Assembly: GCA_016177515.1 (NCBI GenBank) | Contig: JACOUZ010000035.1 | Span: forward strand, 1 to 26,253 | DNA length: 26,253 nucleotides | From: Acidobacteriota bacterium | GTDB lineage: Bacteria; Acidobacteriota; Polarisedimenticolia; Gp22-AA2 | Reading direction: 5' to 3' | Part shown: positions 8,116 to 15,200 of the stretch, in pieces | Position numbering within the stretch: position 1 is the first letter of the stretch | Layout: every line of letters starts with the position of its first letter | Notes under the pieces: generated by a model | Databases searched by the model: none | Seen by the model: the letters and a program-made list of their open reading frames with translations, nothing else | What the model was told of the DNA's origin: nothing | Position numbers and translations under genes: made by a program

Positions 8116-8296
8116 TCAGGGCGATCAGAGACATGTCCAGGCCGCATCGATCATCTCTGCACAAGGATGTTTTGTTTTACTGCCATGAAAAAAGCGCCAC
8201 TGATCAGGCCAATTCTCCCTGACCATATTTTCCACAGCCCCGTCCAGCGCGGCTTTCGGAGAATGTCGCGCCGCCGACTTATGGTTTAATCGCATA
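8116..8296. other. Intergenic region with an AT-richer patch and a -10 box
   Basis: At 8161-8220 only 26 of 60 bases are G or C, far below the surroundings. An inverted repeat CTGATC/GATCAG with a 5-base loop (8112-8128) overlaps the preceding stop codon but has no T-run. At 8285-8290 TTTAAT resembles a -10 box and ends 6 bases before the ATG of the next gene. No convincing gene is seen here. Confidence 0.4.
8285..8290 (+). promoter_or_regulatory. -10 box placing the transcript start at the ATG (leaderless)
   Basis: TTTAAT matches TATAAT at 5 of 6 positions and is followed by 6 bases and then the ATG at 8297. Transcription would start on or next to the A of the start codon. The absence of any Shine-Dalgarno sequence before this ATG agrees with a leaderless mRNA. 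The -35 region is weak. Confidence 0.45.
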
Positions 8297-9391
8297 ATGA
8301 TAGCGATGGTTCTCGCGGCAGGCATGGGCGAGAGGATGTGGCCTCTCACGGAGGACCGTGCCAAGCCTTCCCTGCCCCTGCTCAACCGTCCGATCATCGC
8401 GCACACTCTCGAGCACCTGGCCCGCCACGGCGTGAAGGAAGCCGTGATCAACCTGCACCACCAGCCCGAGTCAATCCGGGGAATCGTGGGGGACGGCAGC
8501 AGGCTGGGGCTGAAGATCCAGTATTCCGACGAGCCGATCATCCTCGGCACGGGGGGCGGCCTCAAGAAGGCCGAGCCCCTCCTGCGGGGCTCGGGCAGCT
8601 TCTTCATGGTCAACAGCGACAGTCTCAGCGACTGCGACCTGACCGCCGCCCTGAAGAAGCACCGCGAATGCGGCGCCCTGGCGACGATGGTCCTGACGCC
8701 CCTCGATCCCAAGGCCGCATACAGCCCCGTCGAGATGGACGACCGGGATCGGATCGCCCGAATCGCCGGCAGGCCCCCCGGCGACCCCAGGCCAGGAGAG
8801 GGGCGCTACTTTTTTTCGGGCATTCACGTCCTGGAGCCTGAAATCTTCGACGCCATCCCTGCCGGCAAGTGCGATATCAACCGGGACGTCTATCCACCGC
8901 TTCTCGCAGCAGGAAGGTCCATCCGCGGATATGTCCACACCGGGTTCTGGAAGGAGCTCGGCAACCCGCGGCTCTATCTCGAGGGCACCCTCGCGGTCCT
9001 GAAGGGGGGGAAGGACGCCTCCATCGGGCCGCTGAGGGCCTTGGACGGCATTTACCTCGATCGCGTCACCGTGCCGGCCGACCTGTCGCTCGAGCCGCCG
9101 GTCTACATCGGCAGGGGATCGACGATCGGGGGCAGGTGCGCACTCCAGGGGGGGGTCGTCCTGGGCCGGCAGGCCACGCTCGGCAAGGGATGCTCCCTGC
9201 GCTCGACTCTCGTCTGGGACGGGGCCCGGATAGGAGATGGCGCCAGTCTGTCGGAGTGCATCGTCACTTCCGGCGTCTTCGTCCCTCCCGGCGTGAGCCT
9301 CACCGGCAAGATCCTCCTGCGCGCCGGCGGCCGGCAGAAGAACAGGCGAAAGATCGAGCGGCTGGGCCAATGCTGGACCCTCAACCTGTGA
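8297..9391 (+). CDS. Sugar-1-phosphate nucleotidyltransferase (MurU-like, with C-terminal LbH extension)
   Basis: 364 aa. The N-terminal NTP-transferase domain starts MIAMVLAAGMGERMWPLT, the nucleotide-binding loop, and continues with KPSLPLLNRPI, GTGGGLKKAEPLL, NSDSLSD and FFSGIHVLEPEIF. From about 265 a left-handed beta-helix-like region of short repeats (YIGRGSTIGGRC, GVVLGRQATLG, WDGARIGDGASL) follows. It activates a sugar phosphate as an NDP-sugar; the exact sugar is not visible. The ORF overlaps the next gene, an AmgK-like kinase, which favours a MurNAc/GlcNAc-1-phosphate uridylyltransferase role (inference). MurU itself is about 225 aa and lacks the LbH tail, so mannose-1-phosphate or glucose-1-phosphate transferase remains possible. 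A T7 run near 8812 is intact in frame. Confidence 0.85.
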   Translation: MIAMVLAAGMGERMWPLTEDRAKPSLPLLNRPIIAHTLEHLARHGVKEAVINLHHQPESIRGIVGDGSRLGLKIQYSDEPIILGTGGGLKKAEPLLRGSGSFFMVNSDSLSDCDLTAALKKHRECGALATMVLTPLDPKAAYSPVEMDDRDRIARIAGRPPGDPRPGEGRYFFSGIHVLEPEIFDAIPAGKCDINRDVYPPLLAAGRSIRGYVHTGFWKELGNPRLYLEGTLAVLKGGKDASIGPLRALDGIYLDRVTVPADLSLEPPVYIGRGSTIGGRCALQGGVVLGRQATLGKGCSLRSTLVWDGARIGDGASLSECIVTSGVFVPPGVSLTGKILLRAGGRQKNRRKIERLGQCWTLNL

Positions 9392-10422
9392 GCCGTCTCC
9401 CCGAAAGGACCCTGATCACCCCCCCTGTCAAGGCATTCCTCGGGCGATCGATCGGGTCCGGGTTCAGGATCAAGGAAATCGCCGGAGATGCCTCAACCAG
9501 AAAGTTTTATCGCGTCACCCGCGGCCGGAAGACGGCCGTTCTGATGGTCCATCCGGAGCCACTCACCCCTGCCTCGCCCCTGTTCAGCAACCACCGGGTC
9601 ATGAATTCGATCGGCGCGCCGGTCCCGCGCATCCTGGACTCCGATCCCGCCGCGGGTCTCGTCCTGGTCGAAGACCTCGGGGACGCGACTCTCCAGAAGC
9701 ACCTGCTTGGCAGTGGGACGCGTGGTCGGCCGGCGGGCGGGTGGCGGGCGGCCGTCCCGCTCTATCGGCAGGCGTGCGACCTGATCGTCCTGTTTCATGA
9801 GAAGGGGGCTGCCGGCCTCCGGCCCGGCGACTTCGCCGCGACGTCGGCCCTCGACTGCGACCGCTTCCTGTTCGAGCTCGACCACTTCCACCGCCATTTC
9901 ATCAAGGGATACAGGAGGATGGTCCCCTCGGAGGGGGACGAGGCGGTCCTGCGCGCCTTCTACTCCGACCTGGCGCTTCGCTGCGATCGCCTGCCGCACG
10001 TTTACTGCCACCGCGACTTCCAGTCGCGGAACCTCCTGGTCCGGCGCGGCCGTCTGGGTCTCGTCGACTTTCAGGACGCCCGGATGGGGCCGTACACGTA
10101 CGACGCCGCGTCGCTCCTGCGCGATTCGTCGCTCGATCTCGACGAGCGCCTCGTTGACGAAATGATCGACCGGCTCTGCATGCGCCTCGACCTCCCGGTC
10201 GACGAGTTTCGGCGCGACTTCGACCTGATGGCCCTGGAGAGGAACATCAAGGACCTCGGCACCTTCGGGTACATGGCCGCCGTCCGCGGCTGTCCCGAAT
10301 ACCTCGAGTACGTGCCGCGCACCGTCCGCTTCATCCGGCGCACGCTGCTCGCCGGCCGCCGCTACCATCTCTTCATGCCGGCCCTCGAGCGCTATGTCCT
10401 GCCGTCCGATCGCTTGCGCTAG
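9370..10422 (+). CDS. Aminoglycoside-phosphotransferase-fold sugar kinase (AmgK-like)
   Basis: 350 aa (344 if the GTG at 9388, which forms GTGA with the previous stop, is used). APH/choline-kinase fold: nucleotide-binding beta strands with GDASTRKFYRV and VLMVHPEP, hinge LVLVEDLGD. The catalytic loop is CHRDFQSRN with H214, D216 and N221, and the metal-binding segment is DFQDARMGPYTYDAASLL with D233. The DFQDA..GP..YD pattern and the overlap with a nucleotidyltransferase are those of AmgK, the anomeric MurNAc/GlcNAc kinase of cell-wall recycling known in Pseudomonas. The usual length is about 340 aa, which fits. Substrate assignment is inference; a generic phosphotransferase call is safer. 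It is co-translated with the upstream gene by overlap. Confidence 0.83.
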   Translation: MLDPQPVSRLPERTLITPPVKAFLGRSIGSGFRIKEIAGDASTRKFYRVTRGRKTAVLMVHPEPLTPASPLFSNHRVMNSIGAPVPRILDSDPAAGLVLVEDLGDATLQKHLLGSGTRGRPAGGWRAAVPLYRQACDLIVLFHEKGAAGLRPGDFAATSALDCDRFLFELDHFHRHFIKGYRRMVPSEGDEAVLRAFYSDLALRCDRLPHVYCHRDFQSRNLLVRRGRLGLVDFQDARMGPYTYDAASLLRDSSLDLDERLVDEMIDRLCMRLDLPVDEFRRDFDLMALERNIKDLGTFGYMAAVRGCPEYLEYVPRTVRFIRRTLLAGRRYHLFMPALERYVLPSDRLR

Positions 10423-10425
10423 ACT
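10420..10425 (+). promoter_or_regulatory. Possible -10 box for the FecCD permease gene
   Basis: TAGACT (TANNNT type) overlaps the TAG stop of the kinase gene and ends 6 bases before the ATG at 10432, the same spacing as the box before 8297. No Shine-Dalgarno sequence lies in the short gap. It may give a leaderless transcript of the transporter genes. The match is short, so chance is a real alternative. Confidence 0.3.
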
Positions 10426-10431
10426 GGCCCC

Positions 10432-11448
10432 ATGCCGCCGCTCACCGCCCGGCGTCTCTGGGTCTCCATCGGCCTGCTGTCGGCCGGCTTCGCCGCCTGC
10501 GTCATGGTCTGCGCCAGCATCGGAAGCAGCCATCACACCCTTCTGGACCTCCTCCGGCAGGACGGAGGCGGCGAAACGGCGGCGGCGACCATCCTGCGCA
10601 TCCGGCTGCCGCGCATCCTGATGGCGGCCCTCGCCGGCGCGGCGCTCGGTGCCTCGGGCGCCGTGTTCCAGGCGGTCCTGCGCAATCCCCTTGCCGATCC
10701 GTACATCCTCGGGGTATCGGGCGGCGCGGCGCTCGGCGCCTTCCTGGCCACCGCGGCCGGCCTGCAGGCGCTCGCGCCGGTCCTGCCCGTGCGCGAGGCG
10801 GCGGCCTTCCTCGGTGCGGCCGCGACGGTCGGCTCCCTGTTCCTCCTGTCCAGCGCGGGCGGCCGGCTCCTTTCCTATCCGATGCTCCTGATCGGCGTCA
10901 TCATGAACACCGTCTACCTGGCTGTCATCCTCCTGATCGAGACGGTGGTCGATTTCACCCGCCTGCACGGCGTGAGGCTGTGGATGATCGGCAGCATCCC
11001 GATCGAAGGGTACGGGCTCGTCGGCGGACTGTCCGTTCTGCTGGTCCTGGGCGTCGCCGGCCTGTCGCTCTCCGGGCGCGATCTGAACTTGTTATCCGCC
11101 GGCGAAGACGCCGCCCGCTCTCTCGGCGTGACCGTCGAGCGGACGCGCCTCGTGACCGTCCTTCTTGCATCGCTCGTCACCGCGGCCGTCGTGTCGGTGG
11201 CCGGGCCGATCGGTTTCGTCGGGCTGATCGTGCCGCACGCCGCGCGCCTCGTCTTCGGGCCCGACCACCGGCTTCTCGTCCCCGCCTCCGCCCTGACCGG
11301 CGCCATCTTTCTGATGACGGCCGATACGGCGGCCCGCACGGTGATGGCGCCCACCGAAATTCCGGTCGGCGTCATCACAGCGCTCTGCGGCGGGCCGTTT
11401 TTCCTGTGGCTGTACCGCCGGCAGGGTGGAGGCGGCTACTTTGAGTGA
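10432..11448 (+). CDS. FecCD/BtuC-family ABC transporter permease
   Basis: 338 aa, very hydrophobic, with about nine or ten membrane helices, as in BtuC. Family signatures seen: RIRLPRILMAALAGAALGASGAVFQAVLRNPLADPYILGVSGGAALGA near residues 55-105, MLLIGVIMN, WMIGSI, and GPIGFVGLIVPHAAR with the coupling-helix region RSLGVTVE before it. These permeases form homodimers that import iron-siderophores, heme, cobalamin or similar metal chelates. Substrate is not visible. The partner ATPase overlaps its 3' end, but no BtuF/FepB-type binding protein is encoded nearby. It starts 9 bases after the kinase stop. Confidence 0.93.
   Translation: MPPLTARRLWVSIGLLSAGFAACVMVCASIGSSHHTLLDLLRQDGGGETAAATILRIRLPRILMAALAGAALGASGAVFQAVLRNPLADPYILGVSGGAALGAFLATAAGLQALAPVLPVREAAAFLGAAATVGSLFLLSSAGGRLLSYPMLLIGVIMNTVYLAVILLIETVVDFTRLHGVRLWMIGSIPIEGYGLVGGLSVLLVLGVAGLSLSGRDLNLLSAGEDAARSLGVTVERTRLVTVLLASLVTAAVVSVAGPIGFVGLIVPHAARLVFGPDHRLLVPASALTGAIFLMTADTAARTVMAPTEIPVGVITALCGGPFFLWLYRRQGGGGYFE
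11428..11432 (+). promoter_or_regulatory. Ribosome binding site that favours a TTG start for the ATPase
   Basis: GGAGG inside the permease 3' end is 8 bases before TTG 11441. The alternative GTG at 11426 would lie on top of this site and has nothing comparable upstream, so TTG 11441 is the better start. The TTG also overlaps the permease stop region, consistent with coupling. Confidence 0.6.
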
Positions 11449-12256
11449 CCCGCGGGCGGCAGGCGTCCCGATCCTCTCCGTCCATGAGGTCCGCTTCCGT
11501 CATCACGGCGCGGCGACGGCGCTGTTCGAGGATCTGTCGCTCCACGTGGCGCCCGGCGAGTTTCTGGGGGTCATCGGCCCGAACGGGTCGGGAAAGACCA
11601 CGCTTCTCCGCCTCCTGGCCGGCGTCGCCGGGCCCGCCGGCGGCGAGGTGCGGCTCGCCGGCCGGCCGATCCGCACCATCGCGCCGCCCGAGCGCGCCCG
11701 CCAGGTCGCCGTCGTCTTCCAGGAAACCCGGGTCCTGTTCAACTTCAGCGTCCTCGAGATCGCGCTGATGGGGCGCGCCCCGCGCCTGGGCCGGTGGGGG
11801 ATGGAGCGCCCGGAGGACTTCGCCGCGGCCCGCGCCGCCCTCGCCGAGATGGACCTCGCCGACCAGGAGGACCGGCACCTCCATGAATTGAGCAGCGGGG
11901 AGAGGCAGAGGGCCCTGATCGCGCGCGCCCTGGCACAGGAGCCGCGCATCGTGCTGATGGACGAGCCGACCGCCTTTCTCGACCTGAAGCACCGCCTGCA
12001 GATCTACGCCATCCTGACCCGGCTGAATCGCGATCGCGGATTGACCGTCGTCGCCACGAGCCACGATCTCAACCTGGCCGCGCGCTACGGCTCGCGCCTC
12101 GTCCTCCTCCACAAGGGCCGGGTGGCCGCGGACGGCCCTCCCGCTTCGGTCCTCACGGCGGCGCGGATCCGCGAAGTGTACGAGACCGAGGCCAGGGTCG
12201 AGCGCGACGCGGCGACCGGCGCGCCTTACGTGGTCCCGATCGCCCCGGTCCGCTGA
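11441..12256 (+). CDS. ABC transporter ATP-binding protein (FepC/BtuD type)
   Basis: 271 aa from TTG 11441 (276 from GTG 11426). Walker A is GPNGSGKT (46-53), Q-loop VVFQET, signature LSSGERQR (150-157), Walker B IVLMDEPT with D174/E175, D-loop FLDL, and H-loop TSHDLN with H208. The LDLKHRLQIY and SHDLNLAARY stretches are characteristic of the siderophore/cobalamin group. It powers the overlapping FecCD permease. Because the ZnuB-like permease downstream has no ATPase of its own, this subunit could in principle serve it too, but its sequence class matches the FecCD partner. A hairpin follows the stop at 12265-12290. Confidence 0.93.
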   Translation: MSDPRAAGVPILSVHEVRFRHHGAATALFEDLSLHVAPGEFLGVIGPNGSGKTTLLRLLAGVAGPAGGEVRLAGRPIRTIAPPERARQVAVVFQETRVLFNFSVLEIALMGRAPRLGRWGMERPEDFAAARAALAEMDLADQEDRHLHELSSGERQRALIARALAQEPRIVLMDEPTAFLDLKHRLQIYAILTRLNRDRGLTVVATSHDLNLAARYGSRLVLLHKGRVAADGPPASVLTAARIREVYETEARVERDAATGAPYVVPIAPVR

Positions 12257-12264
12257 GACGACGG

Positions 12265-12290
12265 CCGGGAGTCCCGTGAGAATCTCCCGG
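12265..12290 (+). terminator. Hairpin after the ATPase gene, weak terminator candidate
   Basis: CCGGGAG (12265-12271) and CTCCCGG (12284-12290) form a perfect 7 bp stem with a 12-base loop, 8 bases after the ATPase stop. It is followed by GGCTCTTTGA, only a short T-run, so termination would be inefficient or factor-aided. A strong promoter begins directly after it, which supports a transcription-unit boundary. Confidence 0.45.
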
Positions 12291-12296
12291 GGCTCT

Positions 12297-12325
12297 TTGA
12301 CATGCGCCCTGGCGTCGAGTACGAT
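12297..12325 (+). promoter_or_regulatory. Sigma-70-type promoter for the small protein / metal transport genes
   Basis: A perfect -35 box TTGACA (12297-12302) is followed after 17 bases by TACGAT (12320-12325), which matches the -10 consensus at 4 of 6 positions including the conserved first two and last two. The predicted start is near 12332, about 20 bases before the ATG at 12354. This is the best housekeeping promoter in the window. Confidence 0.65.
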
Positions 12326-12340
12326 TTCAGGCCCGCTGAA
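12326..12340. promoter_or_regulatory. Inverted repeat at the transcription start, possible operator
   Basis: TTCAG-GCCCG-CTGAA is a perfect 5+5 inverted repeat adjoining the -10 box and covering the predicted start site. A repressor bound here would block the promoter. It does not match a Zur, Fur or MntR box that I know. The half-sites are short and chance is possible. Confidence 0.35.
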
Positions 12341-12353
12341 CAGGAAACCATCG

Positions 12354-12641
12354 ATGCTGTCAACGATGCGGCTCGGCTGGACCCGGTGGTGCTCGGCGAT
12401 TCTCCTGGCGCTCCTCGCCCTGTCGATGCTGCACGCCGCGGCCCCCCACAATGGGCCGCAGCGCGACTGCTCCACCTGCAAGGCGCTCAGCTCCCCCGGA
12501 GTGGCCCAGATGTCCGGGGACCTGGGGTCCCCCGTGATCGAGCCTTCCCGGATCGCCGTCCTGTCGCCGTCCGGTTCGCCCACAAGCGCCGCCCCGTATC
12601 TCCGTCCGCTCCGCGCCCCACCGGGACCTCCTGCTGTCTGA
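12354..12641 (+). CDS. Small exported His/Cys protein (DUF2946-like), function unknown
   Basis: 95 aa. A short basic start (MLSTMRLGWTRW) and a hydrophobic helix (about 12-25, WCSAILLALLALSML) suggest a signal peptide or anchor. They are followed by HAAAPHNGPQRDCSTCK with two His and a CxxC pair, a Pro-rich stretch, and the end PYLRPLRAPPGPPAV. Short proteins with an early His/CxxC segment and a C-terminal RAPP end are often found beside metal-uptake genes (DUF2946-like group, from memory). A periplasmic metal-binding role is inference. ATG 12354 is chosen because AGGA at 12342-12345 lies 8 bases upstream and a promoter starts just before; the frame is open back to GTG 12276, inside that promoter region. 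Confidence 0.6.
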   Translation: MLSTMRLGWTRWCSAILLALLALSMLHAAAPHNGPQRDCSTCKALSSPGVAQMSGDLGSPVIEPSRIAVLSPSGSPTSAAPYLRPLRAPPGPPAV

Positions 12642-12746
12642 TTCGCTGGCGGCGCGGTCTTCCCGTCTCTGATCCGGCACGACCCGGTCCCGGCTGGATG
12701 CGGCGGACCGCAGGGCGTACCGAGAACCTGATTTGGCGGAGGAATC

Positions 12747-14114
12747 ATGAGACCCAGAGTGTCCCTCCTGGCGGTGATGTTCTTGCTCGGGCCCGGCCTT
12801 CGTGCCGCGCCGGCCCCGCCCACGGCCGAGGACGTGGCGGTCCTGAGGCGCGAGATCGAGGACTTGAAACGCCAGATTCAGAATCTGCGCGACCAGCTGC
12901 GGGCCGGGATCCTTCCCGATCAGGGCCCCGCGCCGGCGCCGTTGGCCCCGGCGCAGCCGGCACCTCCCCCGCCCGCCCAGCCGGCCGCGGCCGTCTCCGG
13001 AACCGCGGGCAACGCGCCGACGCGCGTGCAGAGCCTGCTCAACCCGGCGATCAGCGCCATTCTTCTCGCGGCCGGGACGACGTCCCTGAAGCGCGAGAGC
13101 GACGCGAACGGGTTCGACCTGAGCGAGGCCGAGTTCGCCTTCCAGTCGGCCGTCGATCCGTTCACGCGCGTCGACCTGTTCCTGTCCTTCCCGGCCGGCG
13201 AGACCCCCGAGGTCGAGGAGGGGTTCATCAGCACGCTGGCGCTGCCGGGGCCGCTGCAGCTCAAGGGCGGCCGCTTCAAAAGCGCCTTCGGGAAATGGAA
13301 CGGGCTGCACACGCACCAGTTCTTCTCGGTCGACCAAGCGAACGTCCTGGCCAATTTCTTCGGCGACGAGAGTCTCACGACCGACGGGCTGTCCCTGAGC
13401 GTCCTGATCCCGAACCCCTGGGACCAGTACATCGATCTGTTCACCGAGGTCGGCTCGGCGCTCGAGGGGACCTCCTTCAACAGCGACCGCCGCAACCTGA
13501 CCTTTCTCGAGCACCTCGCCTGGTTCTTCAACACCGGCCCGAACAGCACGCTGGAGGTCGGTCTGACGGCGGCGCGCGGCCGGGCCGGCGCGTCCGAGGC
13601 GCTGCTTCAGACGCTCGACGACTGCGGTGCCCCCTGCGCCGGGATCGAGCCCCGCGGCGAGCTCAAATCGGCGGTCAACGGCATCGACCTGACCTACAAA
13701 TGGAAACCGGTGCGGCTGAACGTCTACCGGTCGTTCCTGTGGCAGACGGAGGCGCTCGAGAGCCGCCGCCACCTGGACGTCCTCGTCGATCCCCCGGCGA
13801 CGCCGTTTCTCGATCCGCGGGTCGTCGAGGCCTCCGGAGGCTACAGCCACGTCGAATGGCAGTTCGCCAAGCGCTGGCGCGTGGGCACGCGCTACGATTG
13901 GTCCGGCTTCCCCGACGATGACCGGGCGCGCGAGCGGGCGATCTCGGGGATCGTCCGGTTCCAGCCGTCGGAGTTCCAGGAGATCCGGCTGCAGTACAAG
14001 CGAACGAGCCGCAACGACGACGCGGCGCTGCGGTTCGACGGGGAACGGGACGACAGCCAGCTCTTCTTCCAGTGGATCCCGGTCATCGGCGCTCACGGCG
14101 CCCACAAATACTGA
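12747..14114 (+). CDS. Outer-membrane beta-barrel with N-terminal coiled coil, metal-transport linked
   Basis: 455 aa. Signal peptide MRPRVSLLAVMFLLGPGLRA is followed by a coiled coil (about 27-52, EDVAVLRREIEDLKRQIQNL), a Pro/Ala-rich linker (about 55-90), and a barrel with alternating aromatic strands. LKGGRFKSAFGKWNGLHTHQ, the long strand repeats, and the ending GAHGAHKY recall porin-like proteins encoded next to ZnuA-type operons. It probably passes a metal or its complex across the outer membrane (inference); no TonB box or plug domain is seen, so it is not a TonB-dependent receptor. GGAGG at 12738-12742 gives the start. The gene is 8 bases ahead of the ZnuA-like gene, surely the same transcript. 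Confidence 0.75.
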   Translation: MRPRVSLLAVMFLLGPGLRAAPAPPTAEDVAVLRREIEDLKRQIQNLRDQLRAGILPDQGPAPAPLAPAQPAPPPPAQPAAAVSGTAGNAPTRVQSLLNPAISAILLAAGTTSLKRESDANGFDLSEAEFAFQSAVDPFTRVDLFLSFPAGETPEVEEGFISTLALPGPLQLKGGRFKSAFGKWNGLHTHQFFSVDQANVLANFFGDESLTTDGLSLSVLIPNPWDQYIDLFTEVGSALEGTSFNSDRRNLTFLEHLAWFFNTGPNSTLEVGLTAARGRAGASEALLQTLDDCGAPCAGIEPRGELKSAVNGIDLTYKWKPVRLNVYRSFLWQTEALESRRHLDVLVDPPATPFLDPRVVEASGGYSHVEWQFAKRWRVGTRYDWSGFPDDDRARERAISGIVRFQPSEFQEIRLQYKRTSRNDDAALRFDGERDDSQLFFQWIPVIGAHGAHKY

Positions 14115-14122
14115 GGAACGCC

Positions 14123-15196
14123 ATGAGATTCCATTGCCGCACTCTGCTGCCGTTTCTGTTCGCCGTGCCCGCCATGCTGCTTTCCGACACCGCGGCCGCC
14201 GCCCAGGCGCGCGTCAAGGTGGTGTCCAGCCTCCCGAACCTCGGCTCGATCGCCTCCGCCGTCGCCGGCGACCGGATCGACCTGACCGTCATCGCCAGCG
14301 GCGCGCAGGACGCCCACTTCGTCGATCCGAAGCCGTCCTTCATCGTCAAGCTGCGCAAGGCCGACCTCCTGCTGGTCAACGGCCTCGACCTGGAGATCGG
14401 CTGGGTGCCGCCCTTGACGCAGGGGGCGCGCACGGGGCGCCTTCTGGTCGGGGGCGCCGGCTACATCGACTGCTCGGCCGGCATCCGGGTCGTCGAGATA
14501 CCACTGAGCCTCAGCCGCACCGAGGGGGACGTGCACCCCTACGGCAATCCCCACTATCTGACCGATCCCCTCAACGCCGAAATCGTCTCCGGGACGATCG
14601 CCGAGGCGCTGAGGCGTGCCGATCCCGCCGGCGCACAGGCCTATGAGGACGGGCGCCGCGCCTTCGTCCGGCAACTCCACGAAGCGCTGTTCGGCCAGGA
14701 CCTCGTGGATCTGGCCGGCGGCGCCAAGCTGTCGCGCGAGGCGTTCGCGGGGACGCTCGACGCCTTCCTCGACGGCACCTCGATCGGGGGCGCGCCCCTG
14801 CGCGCCCACCTGGGCGGCTGGCTGGGAAGGATGCAGGGGGTCAGGGGAAAGGCGGTCGTGACCTACCACAAGGACTACTCGTACTTCGCCGATCGCTTCG
14901 GCATCCGCGTCGTCGATTTCGTCGAGCCGAAGCCGGGGATCTCACCGTCCGCCAAGCACCTCGAGGACCTCGTGACGCGTCTCATGGTGGGCGATGTCCC
15001 CGTGATCCTGACCCGCCCGTACGTCGAGCACCGCTCCACCGACTACCTGGCGGAACGCACGGGGGTGGGGGTGCTCACGCTGCCGATCGAGGTGGGGGGC
15101 GCCCCCGAAGCGACCGACTACTTCCGGTTGTTCGACCACGCCACCGATCAGATCGTCCGCGCGCTGACCGGGGGCCGGCCGTCCGCGAGGAGGTGA
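14123..15196 (+). CDS. Metal ABC transporter substrate-binding protein (ZnuA-like)
   Basis: 357 aa with signal peptide (MRFHCRTLLPFLFAVPAMLL, cleavage probably near TAAAAQA). The family fold is evident: VKVVSSLPNLGSIASAVAGDRIDLTVIASGAQDAHFVDPKPS, ADLLLVNGLDLE, HPYGNPHYLTDP, VVTYHKDYSYFADRFGI and VEPKPGISPSAKHLEDL. Likely metal ligands are H65, H144 (or H138) and H249, matching the three-His site of Zn/Mn binding proteins. There is no long His-rich loop as in many ZnuA proteins. It captures Zn2+ or Mn2+ in the periplasm and passes it to the permease encoded 4 bases downstream. The start ATG follows the barrel stop by 8 bases with GAGGAA upstream. Confidence 0.92.
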   Translation: MRFHCRTLLPFLFAVPAMLLSDTAAAAQARVKVVSSLPNLGSIASAVAGDRIDLTVIASGAQDAHFVDPKPSFIVKLRKADLLLVNGLDLEIGWVPPLTQGARTGRLLVGGAGYIDCSAGIRVVEIPLSLSRTEGDVHPYGNPHYLTDPLNAEIVSGTIAEALRRADPAGAQAYEDGRRAFVRQLHEALFGQDLVDLAGGAKLSREAFAGTLDAFLDGTSIGGAPLRAHLGGWLGRMQGVRGKAVVTYHKDYSYFADRFGIRVVDFVEPKPGISPSAKHLEDLVTRLMVGDVPVILTRPYVEHRSTDYLAERTGVGVLTLPIEVGGAPEATDYFRLFDHATDQIVRALTGGRPSARR

Positions 15197-15200
15197 CCGG

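Noticed and set aside
8112..8128. Inverted repeat CTGATC/GATCAG as terminator or FNR-like site
   Set aside because: No T-run follows, it overlaps the stop codon, and the spacing between half-sites does not fit TGAT-N4-ATCA.
10423..10431. Cobalamin riboswitch before the BtuC-like permease
   Set aside because: Only 9 bases separate it from the preceding gene, so there is no room for a riboswitch. B12 as substrate is therefore unsupported by this route.
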